From positions 4,651,131-4,715,130 of the forward strand of contig NW_003314262.1 in the NCBI RefSeq assembly GCF_000143415.4: 64,000 bases of DNA, given 5' to 3'. The notes beneath the pieces are model-generated. The model saw only the letters and a list, made by a program, of their open reading frames with translations, had not been told where the DNA came from and made no database searches. This DNA comes from Selaginella moellendorffii. Taxonomy: Eukaryota > Streptophyta > Lycopodiopsida > Selaginellales > Selaginellaceae. Position numbers and translations under genes: made by a program. Positions 32,530 to 44,310 of the stretch are shown piece after piece. The first letter of the stretch is position 1, and the number at the start of each line of letters is the position of its first letter.

Positions 32530-34389
32530 CTATTTTGCAAGAGCTCCTTCATCCTTTGCGAGCTTGAGGATGCTCGAGAAGGTCACAAAGTACGAATCCC
32601 CGAGACCGGGCTCTTTCTCGACCACCTTCTTCGCAAGCTGGGCTCCCAGGGCTGCCGGATCGACGTCGAGCTTGCAAGCGCTGAGCAGGCTCGTCCACGC
32701 GATCTCATCGGTGGTAAACGGCATGCTCGCAATCAGATCCTCGGCCTCTCGCGTCTTTCCGGCCCGCCCCAGCGCGTCCACCATGCAGTGGTAGTGCTCC
32801 ACGTTTGGCAAGATCCCTCCAAGCCTCATGGAGTGGAAGTAGTTTCGAGCCTCGCGGACGAGGCCCAAGTGCCGGCAAGCGCTCAAAACGTTGACAAAGG
32901 TGACGGAGTTTGCAACCAGGCCGTCCATTTCCATGTCGTGGAAGAGCTCCAGCGCCAAGGGGGCATGCCCGTTTTGGGCATATGCTTGGATCATGGTGTT
33001 CCAAGTCACTACATCCAACTCGGGCATTCTATCGAACAAGAGTCTCGCGATTCCAAGGCCGCCATTGAGAGTGTAGCTCGACATCAGGGTCGTCCATGCA
33101 ACCACGTTTTTGAACGGCAGGGATTCGAAGAGAGCGCGGGCCTGCTGCGTGTGGCCGTGGATGCCGTAGGCCTGCAGGAGATTCGTCCAAGATACCACGT
33201 TTTGCTCCGGCATGGTGTCGAGCATCTGTGTTGCCACGGCCAGATTCCCGTTTTGGGCATATGCCGAGAGCATCACGGTCCAGGAGACGACGTCGCGCTG
33301 CGGCATTTGGTCGAAGATGCTCTTGGCCTCGTGGAGATACCCTTCCCGGGAATATGCCTCGACCATGGCGGTCCACACGACGCGGTCCCTGTGCGGCATT
33401 CTGTCGAAGAACTCGCGAGCTTGCTCGAGATGGTTGCCGCACTCGACGTATGCGAAACACATCGTCGTCCATGAAACGATTGACTTGTGAGGGATTCGGT
33501 CGAAGATCTTGCGTGCCTCGAGGAGATTCCCGAGGCGGGAATATGCTTGCAGGATCGTGTTCCAGGCGATCTCGTCCTTAACGGGCATGTCGTCGAAGAT
33601 TCTCCGAGCGTCTTGGATCCTTCCGGACTCAGCGAGGGCCTGGATGATCGTCGTCCAGGAAACTTCGTTCTTTTGCGGCATCTCCTCAAAGATTTTCAAA
33701 GCCTCGTCAAGATGCCCGTTTGTGGCAAATGCTCGAACCATCGCTGTCCACGAGACGACGGTCTTGTGCTTGATATTTTCGAAGTATTTTCTTGCCTGGA
33801 GGATATTTCCAGCTCTTGCGTATGCTGATGCGATTGTCGTCCATGTCCGGTCATTGGGGCTTTCCATCTTTTCAAGCAGCGCTCTCGCTTTGTCCATATG
33901 CCCGGTTTGGGCATATGCATTGATCATCGCGTTCCATGCCACGACATTCTTTTCAGGGATGCTCTCGAAAATATCTAGCGCTTTCTGTATATCACCTTTT
34001 TCACCGAACGCAGCGATCATGAACGTCCACGATGCAATGTTGCATGGCGACGTATGGAGCATGTCCGTTGCTTTGTCAAGATGCCCGTTTCGGGCATATG
34101 CGGTGATCAGGATATTCCAGGAGTAGGCATTTGGATATGTGATCTCGTCGAACACGCGCTGTGCGTCGACGAGGCTCCCGCATTTGCCGTACATGTCCAT
34201 GAGAAAGTTGGCCACGAATCGATCGTTGGTGAGGTCGATGGCATTGCGAATTTCCGCGTGGAGTTTCCGGCCTTGGTGAAGATCACGGCACGATTTTAAG
34301 ATCTGGACGTAGTGCGAGGGCAAATCGTGATTGGGAATGCGATTGAGAGGAGAAGGTGCAATCGATGTGTCTAAAACCCAGACTTTCAT
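32530..34389 (-). CDS. PLS-class pentatricopeptide repeat protein, 619 aa
   Basis: Single open frame. After SHYVQILKSCRDLHQGRKLH, typical of the first PLS repeat, about fourteen repeats of 31-35 residues follow: AYSWNILITAYARNGHLDKA, NVVAWNAMINAYAQTGHMDK, TVVSWTAMVRAFATNGHLDE, DVVTWNTMIQAYAQNGHAPL. Many are short S-type units in series. The C-terminal HYHCMVDALGRAGKTREAED and EIAWTSLLSACKLD form the usual last repeats plus E-like motif. No DYW deaminase domain follows. Proteins of this class select organelle RNA sites for C-to-U editing, here probably with a separately supplied deaminase (inference). Confidence 0.93.
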   Translation of the reverse strand: MKVWVLDTSIAPSPLNRIPNHDLPSHYVQILKSCRDLHQGRKLHAEIRNAIDLTNDRFVANFLMDMYGKCGSLVDAQRVFDEITYPNAYSWNILITAYARNGHLDKATDMLHTSPCNIASWTFMIAAFGEKGDIQKALDIFESIPEKNVVAWNAMINAYAQTGHMDKARALLEKMESPNDRTWTTIASAYARAGNILQARKYFENIKHKTVVSWTAMVRAFATNGHLDEALKIFEEMPQKNEVSWTTIIQALAESGRIQDARRIFDDMPVKDEIAWNTILQAYSRLGNLLEARKIFDRIPHKSIVSWTTMCFAYVECGNHLEQAREFFDRMPHRDRVVWTAMVEAYSREGYLHEAKSIFDQMPQRDVVSWTVMLSAYAQNGNLAVATQMLDTMPEQNVVSWTNLLQAYGIHGHTQQARALFESLPFKNVVAWTTLMSSYTLNGGLGIARLLFDRMPELDVVTWNTMIQAYAQNGHAPLALELFHDMEMDGLVANSVTFVNVLSACRHLGLVREARNYFHSMRLGGILPNVEHYHCMVDALGRAGKTREAEDLIASMPFTTDEIAWTSLLSACKLDVDPAALGAQLAKKVVEKEPGLGDSYFVTFSSILKLAKDEGALAK

Positions 34390-34443
34390 TTGAAGATCTC
34401 AGTCATTTCTAAAACGTATGATCATGATATGTTCTTGGGTGTG

Positions 34444-35659
<1,216 letters not shown>

Positions 35660-35714
35660 TGCACGCCAACAACCCTAAAGAGGAACCCTAAAGTTCTCCA
35701 AAGTAAGTCAACAC

Positions 35715-35725
35715 TTAAAAGTATA
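35715..35725 (-). promoter_or_regulatory. TATA box of RPN11
   Basis: CTATATATAC on the minus strand about 58 bp upstream of the RPN11 ATG. Confidence 0.4.
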
Positions 35726-35888
35726 TATAGAAGTATGTAGACAAAACTGGCAACTACAAAATCCCGACCCCTTGGGACATAGAAAAGAAGCTCTAATATG
35801 CCCAATGACTTGAGAATATTGTGCACACAAAAGCTCATTAAAAGGAGAGTCGATATCCTTCCTAAAATAACAACACATGAGCAACTGG

Positions 35889-36235
35889 TCAAATATTTAC
35901 GTACTTACCTCCCTGAAAGAGCACACGATACGCATGCTGGACTTTCTTATTTTTCTCAGGAGCTGCGTCAAGAATGAGCGATTTCCAATCGTTTCTAGCA
36001 TTCTTTAGCCTCGTGACAACACTCAAGGTGAAGTTATTGAGGCGATCAGAATCCCATCCCCATTCAGCATCCTGAAGCTCAAGATTTGAATTCAAAGATC
36101 ATGAAAAAACTAAATACCCGTGGGAAGAAAAAAGTCATGCTGTCCACTGCTGTGTGCTTCCATCCTGGATTTGTAACAATGTAGTCCCCAATGTCTTTGT
36201 TAGATGCTGCTTGAAAATGTTCCATCCCAGATTAT
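35889..36235 (-). pseudogene. orphan exons of an unrecognised gene
   Basis: One minus-strand exon begins after an AG at about 36073 with DAEWGWDSDRLNNFTLSVV and continues AYRVLFQGG to a GTAAGT donor. Just upstream an open piece reads DIGDYIVTNPGWKHTAVDS. The signals look like real exons, but no start, stop or further exons could be joined on either side. Either a fragment or a gene I cannot finish; family not recognised. Confidence 0.35.
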
Positions 36236-36249
36236 CTATTCGCTGGCTG

Positions 36250-36560
36250 TGAAATCGCTGAAGCCCTAGTAGCGCGACCACGGTCGGGGAGTAGCGTCAG
36301 TGGGCTAGAGTGCGGCGCTTGCACTTCGACGCCATGCCCGTCTTGGGCATACATTGCGTTCCAAGTTGAAGATCGATCTTTCGGCAGCGCCCATCGAGCG
36401 AGAGAAGACCGCGAGCTGATTGACGCAGCATCTGCTACAGCGCTGGAAGAAGCCAGCCACACCTTTGAACGAAAAATACCAATCGACAACCATTGCCGGT
36501 GCTGCCCTTCCTTCTTTAGATCGTTGAGAAGAGCCACGTCTTCCAGCGACACCTATGCGG
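36250..36560 (-). pseudogene. PPR gene fragment
   Basis: The minus strand contains TWNAMYAQDGHGVEVQ. Its DNA resembles the PPR unit at 38505-38550 (WNAMIAAYAQNGHGVAAIE), with a small internal deletion. The surrounding residues no longer read as repeats, so this is a decayed remnant. Confidence 0.6.
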
Positions 36561-37746
36561 CACTTCCAGTGGAAATGAGAGAATGGCTACTTTCCTTACA
36601 CCACTGCGCGCTACCACAAGATCATTTTAGGGGCTTAAGAAACTGTCGCATTGTGACATCATCCAACAGCCCAGTTCACACTTGAAAAGATATTTAAAGT
36701 TCTTTGAAGAATTGTTATATAAATTGTTTTAATGTTTTTTTTTGTAAGGCATGGGTTTTTTATTGGAGGTAGCCATGATTGTTAAAAAATTAAGAATTTC
36801 TTGGTAGTATATTTTGATTTTTTTCTATGTTAATCTTTTAGTTTTTCAATTGTAGGATTAATAATAAATGCTTTTTTATAATTATTTAATGAAACAAAAG
36901 TGAAACTATAAAATGTTTACACTCATTTTAGTTTAAGTATGTTTTTCTTTTTACAATATTTATTTAATAAAAAACACAAAGAAATTATTTCAATATGATG
37001 TCATAAAATAAAATAAAAATCAAAAAATAGTAAAACACCTAGAAGATGTATTCTTCCTCCCATGCACTATAGCCCAAAGATTTCTCACCTAACATTCCTC
37101 CTTAACTAAAATTGATGTAAAAAACTAAAAGAAATGATTTGAAAGACAATTTGTAAAGATTGAAATATAAAAGAAAAGGGTTTATGAATAAAAATGTATC
37201 ATTTTTTTAATTTGTTAAAAATTTTGAAATATTTAAATTTAAGTGTCCTTAGTTTTGAATAATACTCGGTTAGGTGACTTCCTAAAAAATCTAAATTCAT
37301 GAAGTTACATTTGGTATTAAAGAAGAATTGTGTTCGATTTTGTTAGTTAGTAGGACACTATCACTAGTCAAACCTAAAAGTAAAAAATTAAACATTTATA
37401 TGGAGGAAAAACGTTATTTTCCAAGAATTTTTATTCTTTATAAATAATGGACTAAATTAATATCTCATGTATATAAATAAATTCTTCAAAGAGTTCATAG
37501 TTTTATTGTTTAGTTTAATGAGGGTAGGCATTCAAAAAACATCCCAAAAAGTTTAAAATGAATAAAGTTTTATAAGATTTTAATACAGAAAATATAATTT
37601 CACTAAACTTAATAAAATAGTAGTTTTTATTATGATTTGATTAAATTAATATTGGTTTGAGGTTATATTGTAATGTCAGAGGAAATTTTTGGAAGTAGAA
37701 TATTTTTAAGATGGAAGATCTAAGTAGGTCCAACTTCCAAGATACA
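36561..37746. other. AT-rich intergenic spacer
   Basis: Strongly AT-rich stretch with no gene, tRNA or clear terminal repeats seen. Confidence 0.6.
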
Positions 37747-39441
37747 CTAGGTATCAGGCTGTTGAGGCTTCACTGTAAACTTGAGAAGTGTAAGTTCGTG
37801 GAGTCGACCTTGCACAAGAAATCCAGCCATGGCAATATAGGCCTCAGGGTTCTCAGGCTCTCGCATCATCACCTCCTCTGCTGCCACCATCCCCTGCTCC
37901 ATGTCGCCGTGGATACGGCACGCGTTCATCACCGAGGTCCAGACCACCTCGTTTGCAACACAGGGCATGGCATACAAGAGCTCGATTGCATCACTGATCC
38001 GCCCGGTCCTTGCCAGGAGATCGATCACGCATCCAAAGTGCTCCCTCGCTGGCTTGATCTCGAACTCCTGGATCATCGACACGAATTGTTTGATGCCGTG
38101 ATCAATGAGCCCGCCGTGGCTGCACGCTGCGAGCACGCCCAAGAACGTAATCGCATCGGGAGAGATCTCCTTCTCGTCGGTCATCTCACGGAAAAGATCT
38201 AGCGCATCGCAAGAATGCCCATTCTGGGCAAATGCTGCGATCATGGAGCTCCACGCCACTGGATCTCTTGTCACAACTGAATCAAACAACCGCTTTGCGA
38301 AATCTATCATCCCGGATCTCGCGTAGAGATTGATCATCGCAGTGCCGATGACAGCATCGCCCTTGAGCATCGAGGGATTGATCAACGAGTGGATGTGTTG
38401 CCCAGTCTCGATCGCGCCCACGCTCGCGCACGCATCCAGGACCGTCGCGTAGGTCTTGGCATTGGGCGCGAGATCCATCGCCGAGAAGGTCTCGATCGCG
38501 GCAACGCCATGCCCGTTCTGGGCATACGCCGCGATCATCGCGTTCCAGGCCACCAGATCCCGCAAGAACAGCCAATGATCGAAGATCTCTTTCGCGCGAT
38601 CGATCTTCCCGCAGCGGCCATAGAGCGTGAGGAGAGCGGTTGCAAGGATCTGGCAGTGGAGCAGCCCCTCTTGCGCGATCCGGCAGTGGAGCCACTCCCC
38701 CTGGCGGAGATCCCTCGCCAGGGCGCTGGCATCTACCGCGGTGACGAACGCGATCTCGTCCGGTGGAGAATCCATCGCCCGGAAGATCTCCAGCGCCTCC
38801 CTGGGTCGCGAATTCTGGGTGTATGCCGCGATGAGAGACGTCCAGCAGCAAGCGTCCCTCTCGCCCTGGTAATCGTCGAAAGCCCTCTTCGCCTCCTCCA
38901 AGCGCCCAAATCCGCCATAGCTCCTCACCAGCGCAGTGGCGAGGACGCGATCGCTGGAGCACTCGATTCGCGTGCGATCGTGGAGCGAGCGCAGGGATTC
39001 CAGGCTGGGGATCCCGCGGAGGAGGAGCGTGAGGATGGGGCGATGGATCGGCCCAGCACCCAGCTCCCACATCCGATCGAAGAGCTCCAGTGCCTCGTCC
39101 AAGTGCCCGGCCTGGGCATACGCCGCGATGACGATGTTCCAGGAGTGGGAGTTCTTCCAGGGGATGGAATCGAAGGCGCGGCGCGCGTCGGCGAGGCTGG
39201 AGCAGCGCGCGTAGGTCTGGACGAGGAGATTGGCGAGGAAGATGTCGTCCTTGAATCCACTGCGCGTGAGATGTGCGTGGATTCGCTTGGCGGAGTCGAG
39301 GGATTTCTCCCGCCCGCATTGGTGGAGGAGCGGCGGATAGGAGGCGCGATCCGCGAAGAGGTTGCGCTCCAGCGCCTCCAGCGCCGCTGGAAGGCTTGTT
39401 TGTAACAGTCGCCGCGCGGCATTTGTAGAGAGCGCGGGCAT
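37747..39441 (-). CDS. PLS-class pentatricopeptide repeat protein, 564 aa
   Basis: Single open frame. MPALSTNAARRLLQTSLPAA is a basic, Ser/Ala-rich possible transit peptide. Repeats then run, such as DIFLANLLVQTYARCSSLAD, HSWNIVIAAYAQAGHLDEAL, CCWTSLIAAYTQNSRPREAL and LVAWNAMIAAYAQNGHGVAA. The E-like end has HFGCVIDLLARTGRISDAIE, VVWTSVMNACRIHGDMEQGM and AYIAMAGFLVQGR. It stops without E+ or DYW domain. Likely role: organelle RNA editing-site recognition. Its first codons lie inside a segmental duplication; a truncated copy is at 44.66-44.79 kb and an inverted fragment at 43.64 kb. Confidence 0.92.
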   Translation of the reverse strand: MPALSTNAARRLLQTSLPAALEALERNLFADRASYPPLLHQCGREKSLDSAKRIHAHLTRSGFKDDIFLANLLVQTYARCSSLADARRAFDSIPWKNSHSWNIVIAAYAQAGHLDEALELFDRMWELGAGPIHRPILTLLLRGIPSLESLRSLHDRTRIECSSDRVLATALVRSYGGFGRLEEAKRAFDDYQGERDACCWTSLIAAYTQNSRPREALEIFRAMDSPPDEIAFVTAVDASALARDLRQGEWLHCRIAQEGLLHCQILATALLTLYGRCGKIDRAKEIFDHWLFLRDLVAWNAMIAAYAQNGHGVAAIETFSAMDLAPNAKTYATVLDACASVGAIETGQHIHSLINPSMLKGDAVIGTAMINLYARSGMIDFAKRLFDSVVTRDPVAWSSMIAAFAQNGHSCDALDLFREMTDEKEISPDAITFLGVLAACSHGGLIDHGIKQFVSMIQEFEIKPAREHFGCVIDLLARTGRISDAIELLYAMPCVANEVVWTSVMNACRIHGDMEQGMVAAEEVMMREPENPEAYIAMAGFLVQGRLHELTLLKFTVKPQQPDT

Positions 39442-39652
39442 TTACATTGCAAATGGGAGGGGATAACGGGCAATGCCGCGGGTACCGCACTGCACAGTTC
39501 GAATAGTACCGCACGGTACGCTATTAAGTAGCTTGCAACCGATTGTACTCCTTTTTCAGCTTCAGCTTGAACAGTACCGAATGGCTCGTTACTATAGTGC
39601 CGCGCGGTATACAGCCTGAGCTCAACAGTACCGCGCGGCACTCTTCTTTTTT

Positions 39653-40040
39653 TCATGCTATGACTTTGTAAGGATTAAAAATTCCATTTGGAGCGAGCAT
39701 AGCTTTCATCTTTCTCATGAGTTCTATACCTGCGAGAAGAAGAGCAAAAGTTTCCAGAGCTTTTTGGAAGAAGTCGAATTTACCGTCTGGGGACTCCAGT
39801 GAATTGCGTGGGCTTTCATGAAGCCCAGCCCGTGCTCGGCGCTTACACTTCCTTTGTGCACGGCAGTCCACTCGTACACGAATGGTTCTATCTTTGCGAG
39901 AAGCTGTTCGTCAAGTCCAGAGGTTTTAGAGACGAAAACACTTGGAGCGGAGATGATTTCCATCGCCGAGGCTATGATCCTTCTGTTCAAAAGAACTTAA
40001 GTCTACATTTCACTATTTGTTACCGAGCCGTTCACGAAGA
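39653..40040 (-). pseudogene. D2HGDH 3'-end fragment
   Basis: It reads [42 protein letters not shown] and, in the last exon, [20 protein letters not shown], nearly identical to the intact gene at 44.9-47.3 kb. A proline-for-other change, altered splice context (the intron after the WSPQTV stretch) and loss of all upstream exons mark it as dead. Confidence 0.85.
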
Positions 40041-40240
40041 AGTTTTTCGTGCGAGCAAAACAAGAGAGTTGTTCTATAAACAGTACCAATCTGCCCGAGT
40101 AGCTCGATCGTCACATCGGTATGCTAAATGCCCTTCTACAAGACAAAGTAAAACAATTAGCGGAAAGAAATAGAAATCGATACATAGCTTCTGGTATCAC
40201 TCCCGGCGAATCACGCAAGGCGATTTGAAAGCGTAATATA
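40040..40240 (-). pseudogene. VPS26 5'-region fragment fused to the D2HGDH fragment
   Basis: From 40040 the sequence switches from matching D2HGDH (45.4 kb) to matching VPS26 (48.3 kb onward): GTTTTTCGTG, ACAGTACCAATCTGCCCGAG and ACGCAAGGCGATTTGAAAGC are shared. Two further internal deletions remove most coding sequence and the start region. Confidence 0.75.
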
Positions 40241-40321
40241 AACAAAGATCATTACGTGGCACAATGTGGAAGTGACACCTGTCACATTATTCTCGTATCT
40301 ACTTAGAACCGTATACGCGTA

Positions 40322-40865
40322 TTAAAAGGTTGTGGAAGCAAAGCTTGGACGAAACTCTTTGCAGCATTCGATGTTTCCGTTGTCATTGTAGAGGCAATCT
40401 TTGAGGTCGATGGTGCTGGTCACAGTGCTTCCGTCCTTGGCCTTGCAAGTTGCACTGAAATCGCGTTCATTGAAAAAGAGATCTGCTTCTAAATGGAATT
40501 CGCTGCATTTTGAGTAGTACCCAACGTTGGGGTAAAAAGACTCGCCGTAGTTGTTGCAAGTGAGCGTCCCGTCGGGCTTCACCTGGAGGCACCATGCCAA
40601 GTCGATGCTCGTGGGAGCATAGAAGCGGCCTGAGCTCCTTTGGCACTCGAGCACCAGCCTTGTGGCGCCGAGTACTTTCGGGTCACGGCATGATTTGTGG
40701 AATCCTCCACACTGCACAATGGTCAAACAAGCGACACACGCTCCACTTTAAGTACTAAGAAGAACAATATCATCGACTCACAGTGGCCTGTGATGGAGTG
40801 CCCATGAGAAGCAGGACCATGAAGGAGGTGAGGAGGAGGAGAGGAAACAGGGGCGATGATGCCAT
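40322..40865 (-). CDS. secreted CVNH (cyanovirin-N homology) protein, copy A
   Basis: Two exons. Exon 1 (start at 40865) encodes a signal peptide, MASSPLFPLLLLTSFMVLLL then MGTPSQAT. A short GT-AG intron leads to CGGFHKSCRDPKVLGATRLV and the CVNH hallmark FSATCKAKDGSTVTSTIDLK followed by DCLYNDNGNIEC (pattern L-x-A-x-C...DG...S-x-IDL...N-x-NG). The end is CCKEFRPSFASTTF. CVNH domains occur in fungi, ferns and a few other plants as secreted, often sugar-binding proteins; binding here is inferred. A paralogue lies at 48.9-49.35 kb. Confidence 0.78.
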
Positions 40866-40906
40866 GGCTTTGAGAAACGTGGATGCAAGCGTGTTCTCAG
40901 CTCTGC

Positions 40907-40916
40907 GTTTTTATAG
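40907..40916 (-). promoter_or_regulatory. TATA box of CVNH copy A
   Basis: CTATAAAAAC on the minus strand, about 45 bp upstream of the start codon. Confidence 0.5.
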
Positions 40917-41019
40917 GGCTAGCTTTTGCTAGGCTCATGAATGATTGAAAACAACATCTGACCAGCTGTGTGGGACCTGCAAACATTTAATTAATATCAA
41001 TTTCCAAAAGGCTGTAGAT

Positions 41020-42740
41020 CCAATATATCTTGGTTGTCATTTTGTCCAGTGGGAGAGCCCAGATTATAGGCAATAGAGCTTGCTTTGGATATGGGAACAT
41101 CTGACTAGACGTCTCCATTTTGAAGATTGGGAAATTGATGCATTTTAAATAGGGTCTTATTTTGGTATTATTTTAATGTGGTCCACCAAATATTAAATAT
41201 ATGGTCCCAAACTAACAGTTGAGCATGATGTAGATGTCAAGCTTTCTCTCACTGCTTCTTTTAATTGCTTATTGTTAATTAATTATGGCATAAAATAAAT
41301 TCATTTCTTTTAAATATAGCTAATGAATAACACCTTGAATATGGAGATAATGTTTAACTACCTTATTGAAATATTATCATAATACTATAAAAATATGATT
41401 TACTTAAGTATTATATACTAAAAAAACTTATATAACTATAACAATTAACTTAAATTTATATTAAATATTACATAATAGAATATACTAAATATTCAGATAT
41501 ATTCTTATGTATTTGATAAAACTTAGAACTTTTCAATTATAAATTTCAAATTTCATATTTTTAGGAGCTCATCATAAACAGAAAGAAAGATGACATAATT
41601 ATTAATAAAATTATAAAGGAAGAAGAAGAGGAGATGACACAAAATCCTAAAAACCATATAGCATATGCATGTATATAGTAAGGTTTGAGTTTGAATCATA
41701 TTATAGATAATGATAATGAAATACACTCTAAGACATACAAAGAGATGGCAAATATATGATATCATTTCTAAAATATTTTAAATCCACGATATATAATTGT
41801 CATTTTGTCCAGCAAGAGAGCCTAGATTATAGGGTAATGGAGATTGCTTTGGGAATTTAGATCAAAGCCACTGATTCCACTAAAAATCTAATTAATGCAT
41901 TTTAAATTTGAGAGTTTATACTTTGGAGGATCTTATTTTGGCATAATTTTGATGTGGTCCACAAAATATTAAATATATAGTCATTACCAACCAACTATTA
42001 GTCCCAACAAATAAGCTGAGCATGATATAGCTGTCAAGCTTTGACATAAAGATGGTTGTAAAAAAAGTCATTTTCATAATAAGATGATAGTTTATCCTAT
42101 TACCTGTTTTATTTTTTCTCTCTGATTGCTTCTTTATATTGAATATTTTTAATTAATAAGATAATTTTTTTATGTTTATCTGATGAATAAAACCTTGAAT
42201 ATGATTATGAAGGTAATGCTAGAGGATAATTAACAACATTATTAAATTATTTTCATAATACTATATAAAAAATATTTCAATTGTATTTAAATTTAAGTAT
42301 TATATGCTATGAAAACTTTTTACAATTATAAAAAATAATTTAAATTATATTAACTATTATATAATAAAATATACTAAAATGTTTAGGTATATTCTAGATA
42401 TACATTTTTGCTTAAGCAAAAAAAAAAAAATTAACTCAAGGATTGTAGATTTTAACATCTTTCTGAGCAATAGAATTTTGAATGATAATTAACCCTTAAC
42501 AGATCTTGATAAATCTACATTATAAATTTCTAATTTTTGGTATTTTAAGAACTCGTCATCAAGAGAAAGGAAGACAATAAAAATACTGATAAAATTATAA
42601 AGAAAAGAAGATTTGTGTTGAACAAAATGTCCTAAAAACCCTACTTTTATACACCATGCATAATAGGTAGGTTTTGGGTTTGAATCCAATAAATAAACTT
42701 GAATCCTATTGTAAACAATGCAAATACATGATATCAGCTC
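41020..42740. repeat. two diverged tandem copies of an AT-rich unit
   Basis: About 41020-41765 and 41795-42740 share, in order, TTGTCATTTTGTCCAG, the stretch around AGATTATAGG, GTGGTCCACCAAATATTAAA (second copy has one change), GAGCATGAT with GTCAAGCTTT, and AAATCCTAAAAACC-like ends. Indels are common. No coding capacity; a mobile element cannot be shown. Confidence 0.75.
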
Positions 42741-43639
42741 CTCCCCTTTTATGCCAAACTAAGTGGCAACTAAAGTGATGGGCTTGAGTGGATAAATACT
42801 AATAGAAATCTAACCAACTCAGAAAAATGGGAAACAGGCTTCCAAGTTAGTTGAGTACCTGAGCCAATTGACTGGATAATAGAGCTTGTGATACCTGTAC
42901 ATAGAATCAAAGAATTGGTCGCAACTTTAAATCTAGTTTATTAGTGGTGAAACACAAGTAAAATTAGAAGAGGTGATATAGTATACAAGGATTAAGTTAG
43001 TGAGAACAATTTGCAACATGGTGATAAATAGTTTAAACACAAAAAGGTGTTAGTGAACTTTCTTATGACAAGAATTTAAAATAATTGCATAAATGGTAAG
43101 ATTAAGTATTAGAGGAAAAAAGTATGATTAAAGAGTAGTGAAGAATAAAGTGTGATGTGTCAAGAGTGGCGAGAATTGGTATAAGAAAATTCACAGTAGA
43201 AAGAAAAAGATCAATCCAATTATTATATTGATGAGAAATAAAACATTGAAAATACTACTCAAGAGTTCTCACCATCTAGTATATATAGCTAATTATGTTG
43301 ATGAAAAAGTCAATCCCAAAACTAATGGAATTCCAAAAGAAATGAATTCATGAACTTCTTGAACAAATGAATCATTGGCTTGAGTTACTTCAATCAACAA
43401 TTTGAGGCAGTGATCAAACCATTTCAATCTAATGCAAAGAAATACTAGTAATTAAGGTAAAAATCTATCAACTATATATAGGAGAGAATTATGTGAGATA
43501 ATTGATTTAGAAGTAAAAAGAATTAAAGAGTGTATAATATTGAAGAGAGAAAGAGGGAGTGAAATAATTATAAGTAAAAAATCAGCTTACAGACTAGTTA
43601 AACTAGTTTAACTGGTTCTTAGCCTTGTTGACTCACACC
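42741..43639. other. AT-rich spacer
   Basis: No gene, RNA or clear repeat seen. Confidence 0.5.
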
Positions 43640-43790
43640 ACACCCTCTAGAACATCATCATAATGGTATATGCTCATACTGGGCACTTCAAAGAAGCATT
43701 AGAGCTCTTTGATTAAATCTGGGAGTTGGGCATTGTTGGCCTGTTCCATCATCTTATCCTCACACTCCTCTGTGGGATTTATTATTCTTA
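43640..43790 (+). pseudogene. inverted PPR fragment
   Basis: The plus strand reads MVYAHTGHFKEALELFD, a stop, then IWELG and HHLILTLLCGI. This follows IAAYAQAGHLDEALELFDRM WELG and ILTLLLRGI of the PPR protein encoded on the minus strand at 37.7-39.4 kb. It is an old inverted copy, broken by a TAA. Confidence 0.7.
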
Positions 43791-44139
43791 AATGCAGCAC
43801 TTTACAATTTTTTTGCATGGATTTGCTTTGCAAAATTTAGAGATTCACGAGAAAAATCTTTGAATCCAATGAAATGAGTGTGGATTATTGAAAATTCAAT
43901 TATAAACATAAAATTTATAATATAAAAGTGAGAGTCTTGCCATTTTATTGCACATTAAATTTCAAGCGTTAAATTTAGAATCCTTTTTTGCCACATAATT
44001 GCAATTTTTGCTACATCAGCAATACCCCAGGCTATGTAAACTTTGCCAAATCACTATCTATGTGGATAATAAATGCTTATCAGCAAGGAATTGAGATCAT
44101 TAATTCTAATAGTTAAATAGCAAGCTTCCTAGATCACAT

Positions 44140-44310
44140 TGCTTGCCAGCTGCTCACTCTCATTTGTGCTACCTCATGCTGCTCACTACTACTCATGCTA
44201 CTCATTGTTGCTTGCTTGGCTCACTGCTGCTTGTGCTGCTCCCTATTGCTTGCTTGGCTCCTGCTTGCTCAACTCGCACTGCTCGCTACTACTCACTAGT
44301 GGCTGGAGCT
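44140..44310. repeat. degenerate GCTCACTGCT/TGCTTGCTTGG tandem repeat
   Basis: Short words built from GCTTGCT, GCTCACT and GCTACT recur many times with irregular spacing. The short open frame across it is a by-product. Confidence 0.65.

Larger units (their letters stand above)
39309..40930. repeat. segmental duplication, left copy (shrunken)
   Basis: In the same order and orientation as 44660-49400: start of the PPR gene, 3' exons of D2HGDH, 5' part of VPS26, CVNH gene. Shared landmarks include GCCCGCATTGGTGGA, ACAGTCGCCGCGCGGCA, CGGTATACAGC, CTTCTGTTCAAAAGA and ACGCAAGGCGATTTGAAAGC. It is about 1.6 kb against 4.7 kb because internal segments are missing. Confidence 0.85.

Noticed and set aside
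38389-39405. 338-codon plus-strand frame opposite the PPR gene
   Set aside because: Complement of PPR repeats; GC-rich shadow without domain features.
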